From assembly GCA_022711595.1 (NCBI GenBank), contig JAKLET010000033.1:1-35796 (forward strand): DNA of 35,796 nt, read 5' to 3'. Below the pieces are notes generated by a model. That model did no database searches, was not told where the DNA came from, and worked only from the letters and a program-made list of their open reading frames with translations. The DNA comes from Deltaproteobacteria bacterium. GTDB taxonomy: Bacteria > Desulfobacterota > Syntrophorhabdia > Syntrophorhabdales > Syntrophorhabdaceae. Made by a program: the position numbers and the translations under genes. Shown piece by piece: positions 1 to 6,612 of this stretch; position 1 is the first letter of the stretch, and every line of letters starts with the position of its first letter.

Positions 1-35
1 TCCTGCAGAACTTTCTCGATCTCACCATCACCTGA
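1..35 (+). CDS. 3' tail of an unidentified gene (partial)
   Basis: Only the final ten codons and the TGA stop are visible, so no family can be assigned. The second copy of the repeat carries more upstream sequence in the same frame (about 99-188), reading like an ordinary C-terminus with an Ala/Pro linker and then an amphipathic, Leu/Gln-rich helix. The upstream gene presumably had this C-terminus before the duplication. Confidence 0.35.
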   Translation, partial: LQNFLDLTIT

Positions 36-98
36 GCGTATCACCGGACGGCTCGCATAAGCGAGCAAGAGGGGGAGGATCCGCGGGCTTTGCCCGTG

Positions 99-188
99 GA
101 GGGGGCGACGCCAGCCCCGGCAATCGAAAAGAGCCAGAAGGTGGGGCTGCAGCTCCTGCAGAACTTTCTCGATCTCACCATCACCTGA
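99..188 (+). pseudogene. Orphan duplicate of the upstream gene's 3' end
   Basis: This is the second, longer copy of the gene end: about 29 codons closing at TGA 186-188, in frame with the first copy but after its stop. No start codon with a ribosome binding site precedes it, so it should be untranslated unless the TGA at 33-35 is read through. It is best read as a by-product of the tandem duplication. Confidence 0.35.
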
Positions 189-312
189 GCGTATCACCGG
201 ACGGCTCGCATAAGCGAGCAAGAGGGGGAGGATCCGCGGGCAAAGAAAACCTCTTTTTTCTTTATTTACTGACCGGATAAACCGAATGAACGTGACAAAC
301 CGGATAGACCAT

Positions 313-345
313 AAAAAAAGGGGCTCGCAATGAGCCCCTTTTTGA
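313..345. terminator. Intrinsic terminator, likely bidirectional
   Basis: A 7-bp GC-rich stem (GGGGCTC 320-326 with GAGCCCC 332-338, five-base loop) is flanked by an A-run on the left and a T-run on the right, so it has U-tracts on both strands. It lies 20 bp beyond the stop of the minus-strand binding-protein gene and should end that transcript. Confidence 0.85.
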
Positions 346-363
346 CCTTGTGTTGGTAAATGT

Positions 364-1386
364 TTAGTTCTTTTTCAGGAAATCTACCGCGAACTTCACT
401 GCCTCGTCGCCAGGAAGCTTTTTGGATTTCAATGTTTTTACCTGGTCATCAAGAAGAGGTTTGACAGCCTTGGCCCACTTGGCGTCTTCTGCGGCGCTGA
501 GCGTGATGACCTGGTTGCCTCTCTTTTTCGTGAAGGCATAGCCTTCCTTGTCGATCTCATCCCATACCTTGCCCTGTTTCACTACCCATTCTTTGCTGAC
601 ATCTTCGAAGATCTTCTGGACATCGGGAGGAAGGGAATTCCACTTCGCCTTGTTCATGACTACAAACATGGCGGTCGTGTATGCGGAACCGAAGTTCTGC
701 GTCGTTGACTTTACAACTTCGCCCCACTTCCAGCCCTGGAGCGATTCAATAGGCGCCATGGCGCCGTCGGCAACGCCGGTACGGAGCGCATCGTAGGTTT
801 CCGGCATGGTCGTTCCAACGGGGGCCGCGCCGAGTGCCTGGACAACCTTTGCGGCAAGACCGGTGGCACGGATCTTCATGCCCTTCATATCCTCGAGCTT
901 GTTGACAGGTTTTTTGCTGTGAAGGATGCCGGGGCCGTGCGCGTGAAGCCAGAGCACCTTGACATCGGCAAGCTCTTTCGGTTGGAACTTGGCATAAAAG
1001 GCATTGACAAGATTCGTTGCCGCAACGCCGGATTTATATCCAAGAGGAAGGTCCAGGGTCTCCATCATGGGGAATTTACCCCTTGTGTAAGCGAAGCAGC
1101 TCTCGCCGATATCCGCTATACCCTTAACTACGTTGTCATAGGTCTGTGCCGCAGGTGTCAGTGTGCCGCCAGGGAAATAAGTGATCTTGACCTTGCCGGC
1201 CGCTCTCTTTTCGACCTCTTTACACCACTGCTGCGCTATGATGCTGTTCTTGTGCGGTGCCGGGAAGAAGTTCGAGTAATTCAGCGTTATGACCTTCTGG
1301 GCAGAAGCCATGACGGGAAAAAAGGCGAGACAAGTTGCTGCAAAGAAAACCAAAAGTAAACACTTTACCCCGAAAACCCGTTTCAT
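364..1386 (-). CDS. TRAP transporter solute-binding protein, DctP family
   Basis: A periplasmic receptor that captures an organic acid and hands it to a DctQM-type permease driven by an ion gradient. The 340-residue length is normal for the family. Residues 1-29 form a signal peptide (basic start, hydrophobic core, ASA cleavage site). The KIRATG segment around Arg173 matches the position of the conserved carboxylate-binding arginine, and PETYDALRTGVADG (195-208) is the usual family segment. The start is fixed by an AGGAGG just upstream. It has its own promoter and terminator and diverges from the hydroxylase operon; the likely partner genes dctQ and dctM lie 5 kb away on the same strand. The ligand is unknown. 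Confidence 0.93.
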   Translation of the reverse strand: MKRVFGVKCLLLVFFAATCLAFFPVMASAQKVITLNYSNFFPAPHKNSIIAQQWCKEVEKRAAGKVKITYFPGGTLTPAAQTYDNVVKGIADIGESCFAYTRGKFPMMETLDLPLGYKSGVAATNLVNAFYAKFQPKELADVKVLWLHAHGPGILHSKKPVNKLEDMKGMKIRATGLAAKVVQALGAAPVGTTMPETYDALRTGVADGAMAPIESLQGWKWGEVVKSTTQNFGSAYTTAMFVVMNKAKWNSLPPDVQKIFEDVSKEWVVKQGKVWDEIDKEGYAFTKKRGNQVITLSAAEDAKWAKAVKPLLDDQVKTLKSKKLPGDEAVKFAVDFLKKN

Positions 1387-1415
1387 AAACCCCTCCTGAG
1401 ATATGATTTTCTCTC

Positions 1416-1444
1416 TTTATAGTAAACGGGATGCCCTTTGTCAA
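1416..1444 (-). promoter_or_regulatory. Sigma-70-type promoter of the DctP gene
   Basis: Read on the minus strand: TTGACA (1444-1439), a 17-bp spacer, then TATAAA (1421-1416). Transcription would begin about 25 bp upstream of the DctP start codon. Confidence 0.8.
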
Positions 1445-1480
1445 CAGAATTGCAAAAAAAAACAACGGCCGGCGCTTGAA

Positions 1481-1534
1481 GTTCATAATAGTGAACAATA
1501 AGTTTCTTAAAAAACCCTGCAATATTAGGCAATA
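1481..1534. promoter_or_regulatory. Candidate operator sites between divergent promoters
   Basis: A perfect dyad, GTTCA (1481-1485), six bases, TGAAC (1492-1496), lies between the divergent promoters. A direct repeat GCAATA (1519-1524 and 1529-1534) with a 10-bp period follows. The 10-bp period puts both hexamers on one helix face. These are plausible binding sites for a regulator coordinating uptake and oxidation genes. No regulator gene is in the window, so this is inference. Confidence 0.35.
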
Positions 1535-1566
1535 CAGACCTTTGTTTATTATGGTAAAAAATAAAC

Positions 1567-1625
1567 TTGACTTTTGGACAATTTTCGTAAATAATTTTGA
1601 CATATGTGTCTCACCATTGTATGAT
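1567..1625 (+). promoter_or_regulatory. Tandem sigma-70-type promoters of the hydroxylase operon
   Basis: The proximal promoter is TTGACA (1597-1602), 17 bp, TATGAT (1620-1625), one mismatch from consensus; transcription should start near 1632, 20 bp before the first gene. A second set, TTGACT (1567-1572), 17 bp, AATAAT (1590-1595), lies 30 bp upstream. Confidence 0.75.
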
Positions 1626-1651
1626 TACTTTCTCCCAAGAGGTGCCCTGTT

Positions 1652-1927
1652 ATGGCCAAGCATAAAATAGTATGTCCCATCTCCGGAACCGCCTGTGTGG
1701 AATGCGCCATCTACCGCGGCAGGCATTATTACCTGTGTTATTCCTCATCTTACAAGGGAAGCTCCTTCGACCCCGAACGGGTAAAGGAATTAAAAGCGAC
1801 GGAGCGCAAGGAAGACCCCGGCAAGACCTTCGGGATGCCCGAGAAGATAGATGTCGGTTCCCAGTGTATACATAATGTTGAGGAATACGGCATAGAGAAA
1901 GAATTTGCGGCCCTGAAACAGCATTAA
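1652..1927 (+). CDS. Small Cys-rich protein, first gene of hydroxylase operon
   Basis: A 91-residue protein with no assignable function. Cysteines at 8, 15, 18 and 29 form a C-x6-C-x2-C-x10-C cluster in a basic, Tyr-rich segment (around YRGRHYYLC), suggesting a metal or Fe-S site; the remainder is charged with one more Cys near 72. There is no signal peptide or membrane segment, so it should be cytoplasmic. AAGAGGTG lies 8 bp before the ATG. It is the promoter-proximal gene and lies 55 bp before the FAD subunit, so it should be co-transcribed. A role as assembly or electron-transfer partner is a guess from position. Confidence 0.75.
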   Translation: MAKHKIVCPISGTACVECAIYRGRHYYLCYSSSYKGSSFDPERVKELKATERKEDPGKTFGMPEKIDVGSQCIHNVEEYGIEKEFAALKQH

Positions 1928-1982
1928 GCTAATTTGAAAGAAAAAGAACCAGTAGAAAAGAACCAGTAGAAAGGAGAGGATC

Positions 1983-2855
1983 ATGATCAACGATTTTCAT
2001 TACCTGAAACCTGCAAGCCTGAAAGAAGCGCTTGCAATGTATGCGCAGCATGATGATTGCAAGGTCATCTGCGGCGGGCAGTCCTTGTTGATCGTCATGA
2101 GGCAGGGCATGCTTGCTCCCGAATACCTCCTTGACATCAAGCACGTGAAAGAGCTCAGCTACATCAAGTTCGATGATAAGGACGGCCTCAGGATCGGCGC
2201 AACAACAACGCATCGCGAGATCGAGAAATCCGACATCATTGCAAAGAAATACCCCGTTCTCGTAGCAATGGAACAGAAACTTGCCTCCATCCAGACCCGC
2301 AACTGGGGTACGATTGGCGGAAATCTCGCCCATGCCGATCCCGCGGGCGACCCCGCACCCGTGCTTATGGCACTCAAGGCGAACATCAAGTTCGGTAACG
2401 AAAAAGGCGACAACACCATGCCGCTTGATGAGTTCTTCGTGGACTATTTCGAAACGAAGATGGATCACGGCGACCTCGTTCTCGAAGTTCATGTGCCGGC
2501 TCCGGAGCCTAAATTCGGCTGTGCATATCAGAAATTCAACCTCCTTGACAGTGACATGGGTATCGTCGCGGCGGCCGCGGCGGTTACGCTTAATGCTGAC
2601 GGCACCTGTAAGGAAGCCCGGATCGTTCTCGGGAACGCCGGACCGACACCCATGAGGGTGACAAAGGCCGAAGATCTTTTGAAAGGCAAAAAGCTCGACG
2701 ACAAGCTGTTCGCCGAGGCCGGCCAGATCGCTTCCGAGGAAGCACAGCCCGTTGCAGACATCCACGCGTCTGAGGAACACAGAAGACACGTTCTGGGCGT
2801 TCTCACCAAGAGGATGCTGAAAAAGGCCTTTGAACAAGCCCAGAAAGCTGCTTAA
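1983..2855 (+). CDS. Molybdenum hydroxylase, FAD-binding medium subunit
   Basis: A CoxM/XdhB-type flavoprotein that passes electrons between the 2Fe-2S subunit and an external carrier. The 290 residues show the two FAD pyrophosphate-binding loops, CGGQSLL (30-36) and [14 protein letters not shown] (110-123). It lacks the Cys-containing insertion that carries a 4Fe-4S cluster in the medium subunit of 4-hydroxybenzoyl-CoA reductase, so it resembles the CO/xanthine dehydrogenase form. AAGGAGAGG precedes the ATG. It lies 11 bp before the 2Fe-2S subunit. The medium-small-large order is common in this family. Confidence 0.93.
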   Translation: MINDFHYLKPASLKEALAMYAQHDDCKVICGGQSLLIVMRQGMLAPEYLLDIKHVKELSYIKFDDKDGLRIGATTTHREIEKSDIIAKKYPVLVAMEQKLASIQTRNWGTIGGNLAHADPAGDPAPVLMALKANIKFGNEKGDNTMPLDEFFVDYFETKMDHGDLVLEVHVPAPEPKFGCAYQKFNLLDSDMGIVAAAAAVTLNADGTCKEARIVLGNAGPTPMRVTKAEDLLKGKKLDDKLFAEAGQIASEEAQPVADIHASEEHRRHVLGVLTKRMLKKAFEQAQKAA

Positions 2856-2866
2856 GGAGGAGAGAT

Positions 2867-3352
2867 ATGGAAAAGCATATATTGCGTTTAAAAGTTAACG
2901 GCGACGAATACGAAGTTTACATACATCCGAAAACATTGCTTGCGGAAGTGATCAGGGATCACCTCGGTCTCACAGGCACAAAGAGGGGCTGCGATACGGT
3001 ATCGTGCGGCGCCTGCACCGTGAATGTTGAAGGCAAATCAGTGAAATCCTGCTCCGTCCTCGCAATTCAGTGTGAGGGTCTGGAGGTCACGACAGTTGAA
3101 GGACTCGAAGTAAACGGCAAACTGAGCCAGATCCAGAGAGCCTTCCTTGATAACGGTTCCTACCAGTGCGGTTTCTGTACGCCCGGAATGCTCATGTCCT
3201 CAACAGCCTTCCTCAGCGAACTTGAAGGAAAGAAGCCCTCCGAGGAAGAGATACGTGAAAGCATTGAGGGCAATGTATGCCGATGCACCGGTTACAATAG
3301 CATTGTAAGAGCCATTGACGCCGTTGCCCAGGGCAAATACAAGGAGGAGTGA
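2867..3352 (+). CDS. Molybdenum hydroxylase, 2Fe-2S small subunit
   Basis: A 161-residue electron-transfer subunit with both expected [2Fe-2S] sites. The N-terminal plant-ferredoxin-like cluster uses Cys42, 47, 50 and 62. The C-terminal helical-domain cluster uses Cys101 and 104 (QCGFCTPGM) with Cys138 and 140 (CRCTGY). All eight ligands are present and the length is typical. An AAGGAGGAGAG ribosome site precedes the ATG. The stop lies one base before the large-subunit start, implying translational coupling. Confidence 0.96.
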   Translation: MEKHILRLKVNGDEYEVYIHPKTLLAEVIRDHLGLTGTKRGCDTVSCGACTVNVEGKSVKSCSVLAIQCEGLEVTTVEGLEVNGKLSQIQRAFLDNGSYQCGFCTPGMLMSSTAFLSELEGKKPSEEEIRESIEGNVCRCTGYNSIVRAIDAVAQGKYKEE

Positions 3353-3353
3353 T

Positions 3354-5639
3354 ATGAGTCACGCAAAATATTCTGTCATAAACACACCAGTGCACAATAT
3401 AGACGGCATTGCGAAGGTAACCGGCCGGGCAACCTACACCTTTGACGTAACACTTCCGGGAATGCTTCACGGGAAGATCCTCCGCAGCCCCCACCCCCAC
3501 GCGAAGATCATCAACATTGACGCCACCCGGGCAATGGAACTCTCCGGCGTGAAGATAGTCGTCACCGGCAAGGACACCCTCGGCATAAAGCAGGGCATCT
3601 GGAGGCGCTACGAAGAGCTTTGCGACGAGCAGGTTCTCCCCCTTGAGAAGGTTCGCTACATCGGCGAGCCCGTCGCGGCCGTTGCCGCAATAACGGAAGA
3701 GATCGCGGAAGCGGCTCTCGACCTCATCGATGTGGAATATGAAGTTCTCCCCGCTGTTTACGAACCGCTGGAGGCGATCAAGAAAGAGGCCCCCACGATC
3801 CATGAAGGTGTGGAGAGGAACGTCAACGTAACCCGCCATATCGAGTGGGGCGATGTTGACGAGGCATTCGAAGAAGCAGACTATATTCGGGAAGACTGGT
3901 TCAAATGCTCCGGCCAGGCGCATATGTGCATGGAGACCCGCGCCGCCGTTTCGAGTTTCACGCCGGAAGGCAAGCTCACCTGCTGGGCGTCCACCCAGTC
4001 TGCCTACTATACACAGGGCCTCCTTGCGGGTGTTCTGGGTCTTCGCGAAGGCGATGTGCGTGTTCTGGCGCCTTACGTAGGCGGCGGCTTCGGCGGCAAG
4101 TTCGAGCTTGATGCGGCCATGTTCTGCAGCGCAGTTATGTCCATGAAGCTTCATAAACCGGTCAAGGTCATATTCACTCGCGAGGAAGACTTTATCGCCT
4201 CTAAGAGGCGGACCCCCATGTTCTACTACGTCAGGACAGGCATGAAGAAAGACGGCACCTTCTGTGCCCGCGAGTCACGCATGTTCTCCAATGGCGGCGC
4301 ATACACAGGTATGGGCGCGACCGCCCTTTACCTGTCGGGGTTTTTCCACTCATTCCCGTACAAATGGAGGGGTTACCGCTATGACGGTTACAGGGTATAC
4401 ACGAACACCCTGCCCTCCACATCGATGCGCGGCTTCGGTGCCCCCCAGGCCATGTTCTGCTCCGAGCAGCAGATCGACTGGATGTGCGCCGATCTCGGTC
4501 TCGATCCCTTTGAGGTAAGAAGAAAGAACGGCCACACCGAGGGATATGAGGTACCCGGCCAGGCATTCATAGCGAGTTGTGGACTCGAGCAGTGCATCAA
4601 TGAGATTGAGAAATGGGTAAAAGCAAAAGGCAAAATGCCCCCAAACCGGGGCATCGGCATCTCCTCCTGCGGCTTCATGTCAGGCGGTATCTTTAACTGG
4701 TTCGATTCACCCTATTCTTTCTCTTCGGCGGTTGTCACCATCAATGTCGATGGCACCGTGGAACTCCATGTCGGCTGCCAGGACATCGGCCAGGGTTCCA
4801 ACACGACGATGGCAATTATTGCCGCGGAGACCCTTGGCGTAAAGATGGAGGATATCAAGGTTCACTCTGGCGACACAACGCATTGCCCGGCAGACCTTGG
4901 TGCCTGGGGATCGAGACAGACCCTCATGGCCGGCAATGCAGTAAAGATGGCCTGTGAAGATGCCAAGAAACAGCTCCTTGAGTTTGCATACGCAGAGATG
5001 GGGATCAACATCGTTTACGATCTCGACATCAAGGACAGGTGGGTTCACATCGTTGCCCGTCCCGAAAGGGGCCTCGACTATTTTGAACTGGTAAAGAAGG
5101 TGCTCCGTGCAAAGGACGGCCAGCGAGTTGTCGGCAGGGGCTATTATACACCGCACAGAAAAGGCATGATATCCCCCGCATACAGCTACATGATGCAGGC
5201 GGTTGACGCCGAGATCGATCCCGAAACGGGCAGGATCAAGATCCATGAGGTTATGACTGCCCACGACTGCGGCCAGCCCATCAACCCGCTGGGCCTTATC
5301 GGCCAGCTTGAGGGCGCAGCTTCTATGGCACTCGGCTACGCATACCTGGAAGACATGCCCTTCGAGGACGGCAAGCTCATGAACCCAAATCTTGTCGACT
5401 ACAAGGTCATAAAGGCACCGGAGATGCCCCCAACAGGCATTATCGAAATCGATACCTATGAACCGGAAGGACCGTACGGTGCGAAAGAGGCCGGCGAAGG
5501 ACTCACGAACCCGACGGCAGCGGCCCTGGGCAATGCAGTATACAACGCACTGGGCATACAGATGAAAGAGCTCCCCATCACCCCCGAGAGGATCCTTAAG
5601 GCCCTGAGGGAGAAGAAAGAACAGGAAGCCCAGAAATAG
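3354..5639 (+). CDS. Molybdenum hydroxylase, molybdopterin-binding large subunit
   Basis: The catalytic subunit of a xanthine-dehydrogenase-family enzyme, 761 residues. Visible motifs are GGGFGGK (about 243-249) and QDIGQGS (about 476-482), both at the Mo-cofactor, SMRGFGAPQ (about 357-365), and KEAGEG (711-716), whose Glu715 aligns with the catalytic glutamate. The AYRCSFR loop of aerobic CO dehydrogenase is absent, so it is not that enzyme. The ATG at 3354 is preferred over one 39 bases upstream because AAGGAGG lies 6 bp before it and family homology begins there. Size and motifs fit purine, nicotinate-type or aryl-CoA enzymes; the substrate is undetermined. Confidence 0.93.
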   Translation: MSHAKYSVINTPVHNIDGIAKVTGRATYTFDVTLPGMLHGKILRSPHPHAKIINIDATRAMELSGVKIVVTGKDTLGIKQGIWRRYEELCDEQVLPLEKVRYIGEPVAAVAAITEEIAEAALDLIDVEYEVLPAVYEPLEAIKKEAPTIHEGVERNVNVTRHIEWGDVDEAFEEADYIREDWFKCSGQAHMCMETRAAVSSFTPEGKLTCWASTQSAYYTQGLLAGVLGLREGDVRVLAPYVGGGFGGKFELDAAMFCSAVMSMKLHKPVKVIFTREEDFIASKRRTPMFYYVRTGMKKDGTFCARESRMFSNGGAYTGMGATALYLSGFFHSFPYKWRGYRYDGYRVYTNTLPSTSMRGFGAPQAMFCSEQQIDWMCADLGLDPFEVRRKNGHTEGYEVPGQAFIASCGLEQCINEIEKWVKAKGKMPPNRGIGISSCGFMSGGIFNWFDSPYSFSSAVVTINVDGTVELHVGCQDIGQGSNTTMAIIAAETLGVKMEDIKVHSGDTTHCPADLGAWGSRQTLMAGNAVKMACEDAKKQLLEFAYAEMGINIVYDLDIKDRWVHIVARPERGLDYFELVKKVLRAKDGQRVVGRGYYTPHRKGMISPAYSYMMQAVDAEIDPETGRIKIHEVMTAHDCGQPINPLGLIGQLEGAASMALGYAYLEDMPFEDGKLMNPNLVDYKVIKAPEMPPTGIIEIDTYEPEGPYGAKEAGEGLTNPTAAALGNAVYNALGIQMKELPITPERILKALREKKEQEAQK

Positions 5640-5668
5640 TTAAGAGATAAATAAGGAGGAGGTATACC

Positions 5669-5884
5669 GTGAGCTTTAAATGTCCAGCATGTAAAAAAGA
5701 ATGGCCTAACAGCAAACAGGTTGCGCGCCACATGTTCGGTACCGGTGACAAGGCGCACAGGGCATGGATCGAATCACAGGGTCACTCGTACATCGAGCTT
5801 CTTCTCGCGCAGACCACCGAAGCGGGCAACAAGAGCTATGAGATCCTGTCGGACCTGATAGAAAAGGCACAGGACAAGCTGTAA
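5669..5884 (+). CDS. Small C2H2 zinc-finger-like protein in hydroxylase operon
   Basis: A 71-residue protein starting at GTG with a strong AAGGAGGAGGT site. The N-terminal third has a C-x2-C-x11-H-x7-H arrangement (Cys5, Cys8, His20, His28) like a classical zinc finger; the rest is predicted helical and acidic. There is no membrane segment. It lies 29 bp after the large subunit and 51 bp before the CoxG-like gene, so it is in the operon. C2H2-type fingers are uncommon in bacteria. It could be a metal-binding assembly factor or a DNA/RNA-binding regulator; neither can be chosen from sequence. Confidence 0.8.
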   Translation: MSFKCPACKKEWPNSKQVARHMFGTGDKAHRAWIESQGHSYIELLLAQTTEAGNKSYEILSDLIEKAQDKL

Positions 5885-5935
5885 GAATAAAAAAGGCCGC
5901 CGCAAGGGGCCGGATACTTAACACAAGGAGGTACC

Positions 5936-6388
5936 ATGATCATAGAGGGTGGTTTTACCTTAAAGGCACCAATAGACAAACTCTTCGATTTCCTGCTGAA
6001 ACCGGACACGATCCTTACCTGCCTTCCGGGCGCGGAATCAGTGAACATTATCGATGACACGTCATACGAATGCATCGTGAAGCAAAAAGTGGGACCCATC
6101 AAGGCCAGGCTGAAATTTGTCAACAAATTGACCGTCGTAGAGAAGCCGACCCACATGGAGATCGAAGGCGAGGGCGAGGACATGACCAAGCTCGGCCATT
6201 TCAAGAACAAGACCGTCGTTGATTTAAAAGACAAAGGCAACGGAGATGTTGAGGTCAGCTACAAGACTGACGTGAACATAGTCGGCAAGCTCGCCATGTT
6301 CGGGGACAGGATCATGAGGGCGAAGGCGAAGGACACGGAAAAGGAATTCACCAAGAACCTTCAGGAGAAATTGAAAACCATCGCTTAA
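5936..6388 (+). CDS. CoxG-like SRPBCC-fold protein
   Basis: A 150-residue member of the CO dehydrogenase subunit G family (START/SRPBCC fold), recognised by its start (FTLKAPIDKLFDFLLKPD), the CLPGAE segment and the GKLAMFGDRIM region near the C-terminus. In aerobic CO-oxidisers CoxG helps attach or mature the Mo-enzyme at the membrane; relatives occur beside many Mo-hydroxylases of other specificity. This copy lacks the long membrane-anchoring C-terminal tail of some CoxG proteins. AAGGAGGTACC precedes the ATG. It is the last gene of the operon, followed by a strong terminator. Confidence 0.85.
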   Translation: MIIEGGFTLKAPIDKLFDFLLKPDTILTCLPGAESVNIIDDTSYECIVKQKVGPIKARLKFVNKLTVVEKPTHMEIEGEGEDMTKLGHFKNKTVVDLKDKGNGDVEVSYKTDVNIVGKLAMFGDRIMRAKAKDTEKEFTKNLQEKLKTIA

Positions 6389-6410
6389 AAAGAAGAAATT
6401 AAAGGTTAAA

Positions 6411-6450
6411 ACAGGGTTCCGGCTTACCGCCGGAACCCTGTTCTTATTTT
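6411..6450 (+). terminator. Intrinsic terminator of the hydroxylase operon
   Basis: A perfect 13-bp stem (6411-6423 with 6429-6441, loop TTACC) is followed by a T-rich tract to 6450. It begins 22 bp after the CoxG-like stop. Confidence 0.92.
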
Positions 6451-6470
6451 CAGGCATAACGGCTTTCAAT

Positions 6471-6562
6471 TGTTTTGCTCGGTTTCTTTTGTTTGTAGCA
6501 TGATAAATTAAAACAGCTTATTACCTGAATAAAAAAACCATACAAACCATACAAACCAGAGA
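6471..6562. repeat. Imperfect inverted repeat, CAAACC-type
   Basis: The left arm (6471-6502, rich in GGTTTCTTTTGTTTG) is partly complementary to the right arm (about 6538-6562, repeated ACAAACCAT units). The arms mispair at several positions and are separated by an AT-rich loop. It lies between two convergent terminators and belongs to the intergenic repeat group also seen at 13212, 13791, 14557, 18013 and 18857. Confidence 0.55.
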
Positions 6563-6597
6563 AAAAAAACCCGCTCCGGTAAGAAGCGGGTTTTTTA
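6563..6597 (-). terminator. Intrinsic terminator of the dctQM operon
   Basis: On the minus strand a stem of A-run plus CCCGCT (6564-6575) pairs with AGCGGG plus T-run (6585-6596) around a nine-base loop, with U-residues following. It starts 16 bp beyond the dctM stop. Confidence 0.9.
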
Positions 6598-6612
6598 TGG
6601 ACATATCTGTTT

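Larger units (their letters stand above)
1..241. repeat. Exact 88-bp direct repeat, 153-bp period, at window edge
   Basis: Bases 1-88 recur without a mismatch at 154-241. The copies may extend left of the window. Each copy holds the last ten codons of a reading frame (ending LQNFLDLTIT, then TGA at 33-35 and 186-188) followed by a non-coding tail with a hairpin (GCTCGC, loop ATAA, GCGAGC at 51-66 and 204-219). The 153-bp period is 51 codons, so both gene ends lie in one frame and the stretch 36-188 has no internal stop. This looks like a recent tandem duplication of a gene 3' end, or an assembly artefact at a contig end. Confidence 0.9.

Noticed and set aside
3315-3353. Earlier in-frame start for the molybdopterin subunit
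   Set aside because: It overlaps the 2Fe-2S gene, adds 13 residues unlike the family and has no ribosome site, while AAGGAGG precedes ATG 3354.
1983-5639. Calling the enzyme 4-hydroxybenzoyl-CoA reductase
   Set aside because: Subunit sizes are similar, but the FAD subunit lacks the 4Fe-4S insertion that defines that enzyme.
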